DNA of 64,000 nucleotides, taken from the NCBI GenBank assembly GCA_910585605.1, contig CAJUFL010000016.1, forward strand, positions 1 to 64,000, in the 5' to 3' direction. The notes beneath the pieces are model-generated. The model saw only the letters and a program-made list of their open reading frames with translations. It was not told where the DNA came from and did not search any database. Source of the stretch: an uncultured Lachnospiraceae bacterium (GTDB lineage Bacteria; Bacillota; Clostridia; Lachnospirales; Lachnospiraceae). This document shows positions 7,382-16,004 of the stretch, piece after piece (the stretch's first letter is position 1; every line of letters begins with the position of its first letter). Both the position numbers and the translations under genes were made by a program.

Positions 7382-8341
7382 ATGGAGCAGATGTTATATT
7401 TAGAATGTTTTTCCGGTATTAGCGGGGATATGACAGTGGCAGCATTACTGGATTTGGGAGCAGATAAAGATGTGCTGCTTGAAGTATTAAAGAGTCTTCC
7501 TGTGCAGGGATTCCGAATAGAGATAAGCAGAGTGATGAAATCAGGAATTGATGCCTGTGATTTTAATGTAATATTGGAAGAGAATGATAATCATGACCAT
7601 GATATGGAATATCTCTATGGACATATGCATGGACATTTTCATAATGGTTCACAAGACAGCCAAGGATATCACAATCATGGAGAGAATTCCCATGGACATA
7701 GTCATGATCATGGAGAGCATGGGAAAACAAAGCATGCACATTCACATGATGGGATATATCATCATGATGAGGTATCAGCACATGAGCATATACATGAAAA
7801 AGATCATACGCACCCACATATACACAGAGGTATGAAAGAAATACGTGAGATTATCGTAAACAGCAGTATGAAGGAGACGGCAAAGGAGATTGCCCTTAAA
7901 ATATTTTCGATTCTGGCAGAGGCAGAATCCAGAGCACATCATGTGCCGGTTGAGGAGGTTCATTTTCATGAGGTAGGGGCACTAGATTCCATAGTAGATA
8001 TTATATCTGTAGCAGTGTGTCTGGATAATCTGGGTATTACGAAAGCTGTCACCTCGGAATTATGGGAAGGAAAGGGAACGGTACGCTGCCAGCATGGGAT
8101 ATTGCCAGTGCCGGTACCGGCCTCTGTCAATATTATGCAGGCGTATGCTCTGCCTGTGCAGATTACAGATATTACAGGGGAACTGGTCACTCCTACTGGT
8201 GCGGCAATTGTTGCGGCAATAAGGACTACAGAGACATTACCGAAGAAATTTACTATTAAAAAGATTGGACTTGGAGCAGGTAAAAGAAAATACGAATGTC
8301 CCGGACTTTTAAGAGCTATGCTGATTGAAGAAAGGAAGTGA
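7382..8341 (+). CDS. larC: LarC, N-terminal (LarC1) half only
   Basis: 319 aa. LarC inserts nickel into the pincer precursor using CTP. The N-terminal signature LYLECFSGISGDM, the histidine-rich loop (roughly residues 65-150, dozens of His, likely nickel binding), HFHEVGALDSIVDI, and PVPVPAS then LVTPTGAAI are all present. The protein stops after GLGAGKRKYECPGLLRAMLIEERK, where full-length LarC continues into the LarC2 part with its ETNIDD-type motif. No LarC2 remnant is seen in any frame of the next 110 bases. In Lactobacillus plantarum LarC2 is reached by frameshifting; that is not possible here. The start at 7382 follows GAGGAGG; a GTG at 7361 overlaps larE. Confidence 0.88.
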   Translation: MEQMLYLECFSGISGDMTVAALLDLGADKDVLLEVLKSLPVQGFRIEISRVMKSGIDACDFNVILEENDNHDHDMEYLYGHMHGHFHNGSQDSQGYHNHGENSHGHSHDHGEHGKTKHAHSHDGIYHHDEVSAHEHIHEKDHTHPHIHRGMKEIREIIVNSSMKETAKEIALKIFSILAEAESRAHHVPVEEVHFHEVGALDSIVDIISVAVCLDNLGITKAVTSELWEGKGTVRCQHGILPVPVPASVNIMQAYALPVQITDITGELVTPTGAAIVAAIRTTETLPKKFTIKKIGLGAGKRKYECPGLLRAMLIEERK

Positions 8342-8457
8342 ATAAGGTTTGTCAATGCAGGATTTAAAGGAAAAGGGCAGTGCATATAGATAAAAAGCAT
8401 TTGGCTAAAAATGCCGGGTGACAGGGTTGGAAGAAATATTGGAAGAAAGGAAAATAT

Positions 8458-8519
8458 GCAAATCACCTTTCAACCTTTGATTTGCGCCTTTCAAATACAA
8501 GCGGGCTTGTACTTGAAAG
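8458..8519 (+). promoter_or_regulatory. Two tandem palindromes before the second aldo/keto reductase
   Basis: First stem: GCAAATCA (8458-8465) with TGATTTGC (8478-8485). Second: a 32-bp near-perfect palindrome with arms CTTTCAA and TACAAGC around a GG centre (8488-8519). CCTTTCAA occurs in both. They may be an operator or stable leader hairpins. They fall inside an N-terminal extension if the gene is started at 8411 or 8456, which argues for the later start. Confidence 0.5.
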
Positions 8520-8533
8520 ACTTGGTACAAAAT

Positions 8534-9646
8534 ATGGATGTAATAACTGAAAAGAAATTTGGTTTTGGTTGTATGCGGCTTCCGATGAAGGGTGCAGAAG
8601 TAGATTATGGCGAGTTTAATCGGATGATTGACTATTTTATGGAATCTGGTTTTCGTTATTTTGATACAGCCCATGGCTATCTAGAGGAGAAAAGCGAAAC
8701 GGCAATCCGTGACTGTCTGGTAAAGAGATATCCGAGAGATTCTTATCTGCTTGCAGATAAACTGACAGAAAATTATTTTCAAAAGCAGGAGGATATTCTC
8801 CCCTTTTTCGAATTGCAGCTTGAACGGACAGGAGTGGAATATTTTGATTATTATCTGCATCATGCAATGACCGCAGAATATTATCAGAAATTTGAAACAT
8901 GCAATGCTTTTGAGATTGTAAAGGAATTAAGACAGAAGGGAAAAATAAGACATATTGGTATGTCCTTTCATGATAAAGCCGAGGTACTGGAAAAAATTTT
9001 AAAAGAACATCCGGAAATCGAGGTGGTACAGCTTCAATTCAACTATGCTGATTATGATGCGCCGGAGATTGAAAGTTACAAATGTTATCGTATGTGCGTA
9101 AAATACGGGAAACCGATTATTGTTATGGAACCGTTGAAAGGAGGAGGGCTGGTTGATCTTCCAAAAGAGGCAAAGGAGATTTTTGATGTTTTGAAGGGAG
9201 GAAGCTATGCCAGTTATGCAATCCGGTTTTGTGCATCCTTTCCAAGGGTGGAAATGGTGTTAAGTGGTATGGGTAGTATGGAGGATATGAGGGACAATAT
9301 CGGATATATGAAGGAGTTTATTCCTTTGTCAAACGAGGAATATGATGCGGTAGAGAAGGTACGGGAAATACTGAAGAAGCAGGATACCATACCATGTACT
9401 GCATGCCGCTACTGCGTGCAAGGATGTCCAAAGAATATTGCGATACCGGATTTGTTTGCCTGTTATAATGCCAAGAAACAATATAAGGATTGGAACAGTG
9501 ATTTTTATTACGGTGTACATACAAGTAAAAGTGGGAAAGCCTCAGACTGTATCGGGTGTGGAAAATGTGAGCATGTATGTCCGCAGCATCTGCCTGTCAG
9601 GGATTATTTAAAAGAAGTTTCGGAAATATTTGAAAATGGAGATTAG
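8534..9646 (+). CDS. Second aldo/keto reductase with 4Fe-4S ferredoxin domain
   Basis: 370 aa from 8534, almost the same as its 373-aa paralogue at 3506. The AKR core shows FGFGCMRLP, FDTAHGY (catalytic D and Y), a lysine in LADKLT and YLHHAM. The tail has C288-C291-C294-C298 and C339-C342-C345-C349, both CxxCxxCxxxCP, for two 4Fe-4S clusters. Starts at 8411 and 8456 are possible; 8456 has the better ribosome site (AAAGGA), but would translate through two palindromes and add 26 residues not shared with the paralogue. It follows the lar genes with no AdhR-type site. Substrate unknown. Confidence 0.9.
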   Translation: MDVITEKKFGFGCMRLPMKGAEVDYGEFNRMIDYFMESGFRYFDTAHGYLEEKSETAIRDCLVKRYPRDSYLLADKLTENYFQKQEDILPFFELQLERTGVEYFDYYLHHAMTAEYYQKFETCNAFEIVKELRQKGKIRHIGMSFHDKAEVLEKILKEHPEIEVVQLQFNYADYDAPEIESYKCYRMCVKYGKPIIVMEPLKGGGLVDLPKEAKEIFDVLKGGSYASYAIRFCASFPRVEMVLSGMGSMEDMRDNIGYMKEFIPLSNEEYDAVEKVREILKKQDTIPCTACRYCVQGCPKNIAIPDLFACYNAKKQYKDWNSDFYYGVHTSKSGKASDCIGCGKCEHVCPQHLPVRDYLKEVSEIFENGD

Positions 9647-9667
9647 GCTATTTCAGAAGGGAGTTTT

Positions 9668-11269
9668 ATGAAAGAAAAAGCGATATTAAAGAATAAACTG
9701 TATTTGTTTTTAACGGAATTTTTTGCAGGTATGGCGGTGATGGCAGTGGAATTAGGAGCCAGCAGGCTTCTGGCTCCATATTTCAGTTCTTCCCAGATTG
9801 TGTGGACAATCATTATCGGTACGATTATGATTGCTATGGCATTGGGAAATATTTACGGTGGAAGAAGTGCAGACAAAAATCCCAATCCAGATAAGCTATA
9901 TGGAAGAATGATGATCGCAGCAATCTGGATTGCGGCAATTCCGGTAGCAGGCAAATACATTATTCTTGGAATATCGGCAGTAATGATATTTTCGGTCAAT
10001 CATAATTTTTTAATCTGGGCTGCGTTTGCCGCCTGTATGGTGGTTTTTGTGTTTCCATTGTTTCTTTTAGGGACAGTTACACCGTCTCTGGCCAAATATA
10101 CGGTGGATGATTTGGAGGATAACGGGAAGATTGTGGGAACGCTTGGTGCGGCTAATACGATTGGAAGTATCATTGGAACGTTTCTGCCTACCTTTGTTAC
10201 GATACCGGCGGTTGGAACGTCGATTACTTTTTTGATATTTGCAGGGGTTTTACTGGTGCTGGCAGTCATTTATTTTATCAGCACAAAGACAGGAAAGAAA
10301 AGAGTGGCTGTCAGTGTCTTTGTGTTTCTCCTGTGCTGTTTTTTAGGGCATAACAACAGTTTTGCTTTTTGGGAAAAAGAATTAACATTTGAAGGAGAAT
10401 CCATCTATAATTATCTTCAGGTAAAAGAGGATGAAAAAAATGTAATATTGTCTACCAATGTATTATTTGGTGTCCAGTCTATATTAAAAAAGGACAGGGA
10501 ATTAACAGGAATGTATTATGATTATGCCATGACAGCACCTTTTATGGCAGGGGTGAATGATAAGAAAAACATGGATGTGTTGATTCTTGGCATGGGGACT
10601 GGTACCTATGCAGCCCAGTGTAGACGTTATTTTGATAATATGTATATTGAAGGTGTGGAAATTGATGAGAGGATCACCAGACTGGCGGAGCAGTACTTTG
10701 AACTGCCGGAAGATATCCCGGTTACAACCTATGACGGACGTGCGTACTTAAATGCAGTTGACAGGAAATATGATGTTATCATGGTGGATGCTTATCAGGA
10801 TATTACCATTCCTTTTCAGATGTCTTCCATAGAATTTTTTACCCTTGTAAAGGAACATTTGACAGAAGACGGTGTTATGGTAGTGAACATGAATATGCGG
10901 GGGAAGGAAGAGGGAAATATTAATCAGTATCTGGCAGATACCATTTCCAATGTGTTCAGTGAGGTATATACCGTAGATGTAATAGGGTCTACAAATCGGG
11001 AATTATTTGCTTCCAATGCAGATGATATGCTGGATGTATTGCAGACCAATCTGGAAAACTGTAAGGATGGAGAACTGGCTAATATGATAAGGGATGTTTC
11101 TGGACGACTGGCAGTTTATGAATCGGGCAGTTATCTGATGACCGATGACAAGGCACCCGTGGAATTGTTGGGAATGAGGGTGATTGATGCTATCATTAAA
11201 GACGAGGTGGATTTTTATAAAGATGTTTATGAAAGGGAAGGTTTACAGGGCTTGTTGGACAGATGGTAA
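9668..11269 (+). CDS. Membrane-bound spermidine synthase-like methyl/aminopropyl transferase fold protein
   Basis: 533 aa. The first 220 residues hold about six to eight membrane segments, starting with LYLFLTEFFAGMAVMAVELGASRLL-type sequence that is typical of fused MFS/spermidine-synthase proteins. The soluble part has the nucleotide-binding loop LILGMGTGTY (305-314), the acidic EIDERI, and DVIMVDAYQD, as in the polyamine synthase Rossmann fold. Whether it makes spermidine is not shown; many fused proteins of this type remain uncharacterised. It sits 21 bases after the aldo/keto reductase and may be cotranscribed with it. Confidence 0.82.
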   Translation: MKEKAILKNKLYLFLTEFFAGMAVMAVELGASRLLAPYFSSSQIVWTIIIGTIMIAMALGNIYGGRSADKNPNPDKLYGRMMIAAIWIAAIPVAGKYIILGISAVMIFSVNHNFLIWAAFAACMVVFVFPLFLLGTVTPSLAKYTVDDLEDNGKIVGTLGAANTIGSIIGTFLPTFVTIPAVGTSITFLIFAGVLLVLAVIYFISTKTGKKRVAVSVFVFLLCCFLGHNNSFAFWEKELTFEGESIYNYLQVKEDEKNVILSTNVLFGVQSILKKDRELTGMYYDYAMTAPFMAGVNDKKNMDVLILGMGTGTYAAQCRRYFDNMYIEGVEIDERITRLAEQYFELPEDIPVTTYDGRAYLNAVDRKYDVIMVDAYQDITIPFQMSSIEFFTLVKEHLTEDGVMVVNMNMRGKEEGNINQYLADTISNVFSEVYTVDVIGSTNRELFASNADDMLDVLQTNLENCKDGELANMIRDVSGRLAVYESGSYLMTDDKAPVELLGMRVIDAIIKDEVDFYKDVYEREGLQGLLDRW

Positions 11270-11336
11270 AATAGCAGGGTATTAAAAGGTTAAGGGGAAT
11301 GATGGAGCAAAAAATAGAGATAAATCTTAAGGAACC

Positions 11337-11783
11337 TTATGTAGTCTGACTTTGCAGATAATTATCCCTATATTCCGGCGGAATGTCTTCCGGATTCATG
11401 GTTTCATGAATTTTACAGGTTCCGGCTGCCTTTGCCGTTTCATAATACCAGTGCTTAAAATCTAAAGTTTTTAATGTCTCCTCCATTTGTCCAATCTGTT
11501 CTGATACTGCCTTTCGCTGGCGGTCGATCAGATCAAGGCGTTTTGCGATAGTAGCATCGCCTTCCACGCACCAGTCGATAAAGGTTTTAATGTCCTTAAT
11601 AGACATACCTGTTTTCTTTAGACATTCTATAATATGCAGCCATTCAAAATCTTCCTCTTTGAACATCCGGTTACCGCCCTCTGAACGTTCTACAAAAGGC
11701 AGTAGACCTTCCTTGTCATAATAGCGGAGTGTTGAGGGTGCCACGTTTAATCTTTTTGCCATTTCGCCGACTGTATATAGCAT
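11337..11783 (-). CDS. MerR-family regulator, AdhR/NmlR-like
   Basis: 148 aa. The N-terminal winged helix shows YTVGEMAKRLNVAPSTLRYYD and the family's GNRMF loop, followed by a coiled-coil from about residue 75. C54 in WLHIIECLKKTG aligns with the cysteine that senses aldehydes and other electrophiles in AdhR and NmlR proteins. Such regulators act on promoters with 19-bp spacers and a CTTAAAG-N4-CTTTAAG dyad. Three of these occur in the window (3380, 4712, 24732). Its own upstream region (11784-11900) has no clear copy, so linkage to those promoters is inference. Confidence 0.88.
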   Translation of the reverse strand: MLYTVGEMAKRLNVAPSTLRYYDKEGLLPFVERSEGGNRMFKEEDFEWLHIIECLKKTGMSIKDIKTFIDWCVEGDATIAKRLDLIDRQRKAVSEQIGQMEETLKTLDFKHWYYETAKAAGTCKIHETMNPEDIPPEYRDNYLQSQTT

Positions 11784-11914
11784 ATGATAGTACCCCTTTC
11801 TTTTGAAATAAAATGCGACTGAATACCAATTGAAACATTGGTTTCTTAAGCCACATATATTATATAAGTAAATTATAAAAAAATCAACGAATCTCTGTAG
11901 CTTTATAACAAGGT

Positions 11915-12709
11915 TTATAGTTTTTTTTGCCGGAGAAAAAGATATGCAATGATATAGTTAAATAAACATAAAATTAATGTCACGGCGATAGCAGGATAGC
12001 AGGTATCTACAGTAAGCACAGAGGAGGTAGCTGCCGAGGAGGTTTTTGTTACCAGTTCACCTGCATTTAACAGTCTGACAGGAAGATATTTTGAAATCTT
12101 TGGAATCAGACTCATAAAATACAGTGCCGCAAATATTCCTCCTGTTGCCAGCATGACTGCTGCGCCGGATGATAATAGGGCGGAAACAGCAAAGATTATT
12201 GTAATCAGCCATATACCGAGCAGATACAGGCAGAATACAGACAGCGACAGATTATAAACAATGCTGTTGTCCCAGAAGTAAGCATTATATGCATAAGTAA
12301 TGCCAAAACATAGGTAATAGCAGAGCGTCCACACTATTACGGTAGTGAGGAATTTGGCAAACAGTACATTGCTTCTGGAAAGCCCCCGTGTATACATCGG
12401 AATCAGGGTACCTTTCTGGTATTCGTTTGTCAAAATACCGGAAAACATACAGACCAGTACGATCAGTTCCATAAATGCATTTTTAAAATATTGCATCCAG
12501 GAGGTCAGTGCGGTTACTTCCATTTGAGATATGGTAATCCCCTGTTCTTTCATGGTTTCGGCAAGCATTTCATAGAGTGCAGGGGTAAGTTTTGCCAGTG
12601 CAGGGCTCATAATGCCAAACAGGATAAAAAGGATAAGCAGGATTGTGAGTTTACCGTTTCGAAACATTTCCATCCATTCTTTTTTGATAAATGCAGTCAA
12701 GGGTTTCAT
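11915..12709 (-). CDS. ABC-2 type transporter permease
   Basis: 264 aa from the ATG at 12709, which overlaps the ATPase stop as ATGA and follows GGAGGT. About six hydrophobic segments are visible (near residues 20-40, 85-110, 125-150, 160-190, 205-225, 240-258), with the cytoplasmic start FIKKEWMEMFRNGK typical of ABC-2 permeases. With the ATPase upstream it forms an exporter or peptide-resistance pump; substrate unknown. The arrangement PLDc_N protein, ATPase, permease recalls yxlE-yxlF-yxlG of the Bacillus subtilis sigY operon. Confidence 0.85.
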   Translation of the reverse strand: MKPLTAFIKKEWMEMFRNGKLTILLILFILFGIMSPALAKLTPALYEMLAETMKEQGITISQMEVTALTSWMQYFKNAFMELIVLVCMFSGILTNEYQKGTLIPMYTRGLSRSNVLFAKFLTTVIVWTLCYYLCFGITYAYNAYFWDNSIVYNLSLSVFCLYLLGIWLITIIFAVSALLSSGAAVMLATGGIFAALYFMSLIPKISKYLPVRLLNAGELVTKTSSAATSSVLTVDTCYPAIAVTLILCLFNYIIAYLFLRQKKL

Positions 12710-13602
12710 TTTTCTATTACCTCCATAAACAAAGATTCCAGAGTCGGTTCCCATTGCTCTACACGTTTTGGCACGATGGAATGTGTGCTGAGCAGGGAAA
12801 GAGCAGTAAGCATATCCGCATTTTTTGAGTCTGGATATTGTAAAGTTGTGATATCAGACCGGGTTCCTTCCGGATAAATAGTGTGGAATTTTTCCAAATC
12901 GGAAGGAGTCTGGAATTCTATGAAAAAGCCGTTATCCGGGCGGTCTTCTAATAATTCTTCCTTTGTACCGGAGTGTGCCAGTCTGCCGTTATGAAGAATG
13001 CCGATTTCGTCGCAAATCCGTTCTACGTCAGATAAAATATGTGTGGAAAAAATGATAGTAGTTTTCTTTTTGGCTGTATGCAGGATATCCAGTATTTCTT
13101 TTCGTCCTACTGGGTCTAAAGCCGAAGTAGGCTCATCACATATCAGAAGCTTTGGTGTTCCAAGCAGAGCCTGTGCAATACCGAGCCGCTGTTTCATCCC
13201 TCTGGAAAAACCGTGGATTCGTTTATTGGTGTCAATCAGACCAACCAATTCCAGGATCTCAGAAATTTGGGATTTTTTATCTGTATCCAGTAGCCCGGCA
13301 ATATCTGCACAAAGTGTAAGATATTCTGTTGGTGTCATAAATCCATAAAATTCCGGTACATCCGGAAGATAACCGATATAGTGGTTGGTCTTTGTTTCCC
13401 CATAGGTGACCGGGGTATCCTGGACCAGGATTTCACCGCTGTCCACAGGATACAGACCGAGAATCATTTTCATCGTAGTGGTTTTCCCGGCACCGTTTTG
13501 TCCAAGAAATCCATAGATGGTGTGTTCTTTGACATGGAGACTTAAGTCCTTTATAATTTCATGGCTTCCAAAGTGCTTGGATACATGTTTTAGTGTCAGC
13601 AT
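12706..13602 (-). CDS. ABC transporter ATP-binding protein
   Basis: 298 aa. Walker A GQNGAGKT (34-41), signature SRGMKQRLGIAQ, Walker B LLICDEPTSALDP and the H-loop IIFSTHILSDVE are intact, as in drug- and peptide-export ATPases of the YxlF/BcrA type. The start at 13602 (MLTLKHVSKHFG) was preferred over 13611 because AAGAGG is 9 bases upstream. It overlaps the permease start by ATGA and begins two bases after the PLDc_N gene, so the four genes 14919-11915 are one coupled operon. Confidence 0.93.
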   Translation of the reverse strand: MLTLKHVSKHFGSHEIIKDLSLHVKEHTIYGFLGQNGAGKTTTMKMILGLYPVDSGEILVQDTPVTYGETKTNHYIGYLPDVPEFYGFMTPTEYLTLCADIAGLLDTDKKSQISEILELVGLIDTNKRIHGFSRGMKQRLGIAQALLGTPKLLICDEPTSALDPVGRKEILDILHTAKKKTTIIFSTHILSDVERICDEIGILHNGRLAHSGTKEELLEDRPDNGFFIEFQTPSDLEKFHTIYPEGTRSDITTLQYPDSKNADMLTALSLLSTHSIVPKRVEQWEPTLESLFMEVIEK

Positions 13603-13603
13603 A

Positions 13604-13801
13604 TTAATCATCCTCTTTTCCCAGTGTAAAATATAAAATTGGTCCGATAAACTGCATTCCGACGATTACAATAATGACCCAGAGCGTCCGGGTTCCCCGT
13701 CTGTAGGTTTTATGGGTCAGAATATGGTGAAGGCTGAAGGCGAGCAGTGCCATTTGTGCAAAGACAAGTGGAATTAAAAACGGTAATAATTCTGTATTCA
13801 T
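13604..13801 (-). CDS. PLDc_N-domain membrane protein
   Basis: 65 aa. Two membrane helices (about residues 5-25 and 40-60) end in GPILYFTLGKEDD, the usual end of the phospholipase D N-terminal (PLDc_N) domain found as a stand-alone protein such as YxlE. In B. subtilis YxlE acts as a negative regulator within the sigY operon; a like role here is only a guess. It overlaps the stop of the XRE regulator by ATGA. Confidence 0.85.
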   Translation of the reverse strand: MNTELLPFLIPLVFAQMALLAFSLHHILTHKTYRRGTRTLWVIIVIVGMQFIGPILYFTLGKEDD

Positions 13802-14919
13802 ATAAATAACTTCCTTTCTAATTCTAATTTGAGGTTTTTGTATTCGACATCTTCAAAAAGTATGGAAAATGCAGGGTTTGTAATACACTCTATACAGCTT
13901 TGTGCGACAGCTTCTTTGTCCCTGGGAGCCTGGGCACCGAGCGTAAGATTGGAAACCCATTTATCAATCTGGGTAAAATACCGGTCACCGTGTAATGTGA
14001 GATTGTTTTCCAAAAGATTTATGGATACCGAGGCAAAGCATTTTAAGTAGGGCAGAATATTATTTTTATCTGAAAGACCTGCATAAAACAAAGCAGCCTG
14101 ATAATAAAATTGAAGACAGACGTTGGGGTGCAGATATTCTAACTGATAAATAATAATCATCTGTTCAATACGTTTGATGGTTTCCCTGCAATAATCCGGC
14201 TGCTCCATGTGGAGAGACAGCAGGAGGGTACTTTCAGATATCAGTGACAATAAATGGGAGTATATATAAAACTGGCAGTGATAGTCAGCCTGTTCAGTCT
14301 GTCCCAACATATGATATGCCTGCACAAGCAGGCTTTCTGCTGATGTCCGGACCTGCTTTGGGTCCTCAAAAGGAGTCAATGTTTCGATTACTTCTTGTGG
14401 CTTATTCAGCTGGAGATTTGCAATGGCTTTAAAAATACATGCTTCTTCTTTGATAAGCGGTTGTTTGCAGTTTGTTTCAATGTGGCTGCAAAGTGTAATA
14501 CACTGTTCTAATATTTCCTTCTGTCTTTCAGGAGTTTCTGCTATCATAAAATGATTGAGATACAGCAGAGCCATCTGGGATAAGAAGGGATAACAGGCAT
14601 AGTATTCCTTTATCAGCTTTTCGCATTTGGAAATAACTGCGTCAAAGGGAAGTCTGGTAAAATCAGCTGCCAGATTTATATAGTGTTTCTGAATCTGCTC
14701 CCTTGCCAGCTGGGGATGATAGCCTAACAATTCATCTGTAGTGACGTTAAAAAAGGTAGCAATCTGGGGAATTAGAAGGATATCAGGATAGCTTTGTTTT
14801 GTTTCCCATTTGGAAACGGAAGCTTTTGTAACTCCTAAAAATGCGGCAAGTTCATTCTGGGTAATTCCCTTTTCATGCCGCAATTTTATAATGTTTTCTG
14901 CAATGGACAGTGAATTCAT
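13798..14919 (-). CDS. XRE-family regulator with TPR-like C-terminal region
   Basis: 373 aa. Residues 5-65 are a helix-turn-helix: ENIIKLRHEKGITQNELAAF then VTKASVSKWETKQSYPDI, ending with LLGY. The remaining 300 residues are helical with repeated hydrophobic and Tyr/Leu patterns like tetratricopeptide repeats, as in peptide-responsive regulators (Rgg/PlcR style), though no named family is certain. It is the first gene of the operon with PLDc_N, ATPase and permease, so it probably controls the pump. Confidence 0.85.
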   Translation of the reverse strand: MNSLSIAENIIKLRHEKGITQNELAAFLGVTKASVSKWETKQSYPDILLIPQIATFFNVTTDELLGYHPQLAREQIQKHYINLAADFTRLPFDAVISKCEKLIKEYYACYPFLSQMALLYLNHFMIAETPERQKEILEQCITLCSHIETNCKQPLIKEEACIFKAIANLQLNKPQEVIETLTPFEDPKQVRTSAESLLVQAYHMLGQTEQADYHCQFYIYSHLLSLISESTLLLSLHMEQPDYCRETIKRIEQMIIIYQLEYLHPNVCLQFYYQAALFYAGLSDKNNILPYLKCFASVSINLLENNLTLHGDRYFTQIDKWVSNLTLGAQAPRDKEAVAQSCIECITNPAFSILFEDVEYKNLKLELERKLFI

Positions 14920-14961
14920 GATAAGTCATCTCCTTAAGTCAACTCGCAGAATTCACCAAAT

Positions 14962-15031
14962 AGCCGCGCTGGTGCGGCTGCTTGGCTCATTGCCTGCGAA
15001 AATAAGTGTTCTGCATATGAGCCAGCTTTTT
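14962..15031 (+). terminator. Two hairpins in the 14920-15273 gap, the second terminator-like
   Basis: AGCCGC/GCGGCT (14962-14967 with 14974-14979), then TGGCTCAT (14983-14990) with ATGAGCCA (15017-15024) followed by GCTTTTTG. The second reads as a terminator on the + strand although no + strand gene precedes it, so a short RNA or a leader of the phosphatase gene is possible. Confidence 0.4.
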
Positions 15032-15114
15032 GTCTAACAGTATCATCATGCTTAGCTTAATAGCAGGACGGATAGTCATTGAAGTTAGTATATACAGAGT
15101 CGGGGAATAAAACA

Positions 15115-15246
15115 ATGGATTATAAGTCGATTTTGGTTTATTTAGTCAACTGTAGAGAAACAAAAAGGAAAATTGTTTCGTATCTGTTGTATCCGAAAGG
15201 ATTTTTATCATATTGCAAAAAGAAGGGGAAAAGTGTATATTGGTAA
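15115..15246 (+). CDS. Possible small ORF
   Basis: 43 codons: begins MDYKSILVYLVNC and ends KKKGKSVYW, a basic peptide with one hydrophobic stretch. The ribosome site (GGGGAATAAAACA) is weak. It lies 27 bases before the HAD gene. Nothing else supports it, and it may be chance. Confidence 0.18.
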   Translation: MDYKSILVYLVNCRETKRKIVSYLLYPKGFLSYCKKKGKSVYW

Positions 15247-15273
15247 AAATAATTATAGAAAGCGGGTAAGAAG

Positions 15274-15921
15274 ATGTATGACACGGTATTGTTTGATTTA
15301 GACGGAACATTGACAGATCCTGGAATCGGAATAACAAATTCCGTCATATATTCACTTGCAAAGTTGGGAATTGCTGTGGAGGACCGGTCGGTTCTCTATA
15401 AATTTATTGGACCTCCTCTACATCAGTCGTTTATGGATTTTTATGGGTTTAACAGGGAAAAGGCGGAAGCGGCAGTCGCGTATTATCGGGAATATTATAG
15501 GGAAAAGGGGATTTTTGAAAATAAGGTATATGAAGGGATTGTGGATCTTCTGGAATGCCTTAGGAGAGAGGGTAAAATTCTATTGATTGCAACCTCCAAG
15601 CCGGAATTGTTTGCAAGACAAATTGCAGAGCATTTTGGGCTGGCAGAATACTTTGATATAATTGCAGGGAGTGATTTTGAAGGGGTTCGGGACACGAAAG
15701 GCAAAGTAATTGCTTATGCTTTGGAGCAATGCAGGAACCGGACACGATCTGCGGTTATGGTAGGGGACAGGTTTCATGATATAGAAGGTGCTAAGGAAAA
15801 TAATATGGATTCCATCGGTGTGTTATTCGGTTATGGCACGAAAGAAGAATTGGAACAGGCAGGAGCAGATCATATAGCAGAGTGTCCAAAGGATATTGCA
15901 ATATGGACTGGCAGAAGATAG
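15274..15921 (+). CDS. HAD-family hydrolase, phosphoglycolate phosphatase-like
   Basis: 215 aa. HAD motifs are complete: LFDLDGTLTD with nucleophile D8 and acid D10, a threonine in IATSKPE, a basic residue near 150, and MVGDRFHDIEGA for the metal site. A helical cap lies between residues 15 and 80. It belongs to the PGP/Gph-like group with 5'-nucleotidase and pyrophosphatase members; the substrate cannot be told. The ribosome site before 15274 (GGGTAAGAAG) is weak. It stands alone just before tRNA-Gly. Confidence 0.85.
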   Translation: MYDTVLFDLDGTLTDPGIGITNSVIYSLAKLGIAVEDRSVLYKFIGPPLHQSFMDFYGFNREKAEAAVAYYREYYREKGIFENKVYEGIVDLLECLRREGKILLIATSKPELFARQIAEHFGLAEYFDIIAGSDFEGVRDTKGKVIAYALEQCRNRTRSAVMVGDRFHDIEGAKENNMDSIGVLFGYGTKEELEQAGADHIAECPKDIAIWTGRR

Positions 15922-15966
15922 GAATACCGCCAGAGAGGTTAAAGATAATTTCAGGAGAAATTTTTC

Positions 15967-15995
15967 TTGCAAAATGACTGTAAAACTTTTATAAT
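15967..15995 (+). promoter_or_regulatory. Promoter of tRNA-Gly
   Basis: -35 TTGCAA (15967-15972), 17-bp spacer, -10 TATAAT (15990-15995). Transcription would start about 3 bases before the tRNA. Confidence 0.7.
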
Positions 15996-16004
15996 ATAGA
16001 AAGT

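Noticed and set aside
7563..7817. Minus-strand frame rich in His/Asp inside larC
   Set aside because: It is the mirror of the His-rich loop of LarC and has no start signal.
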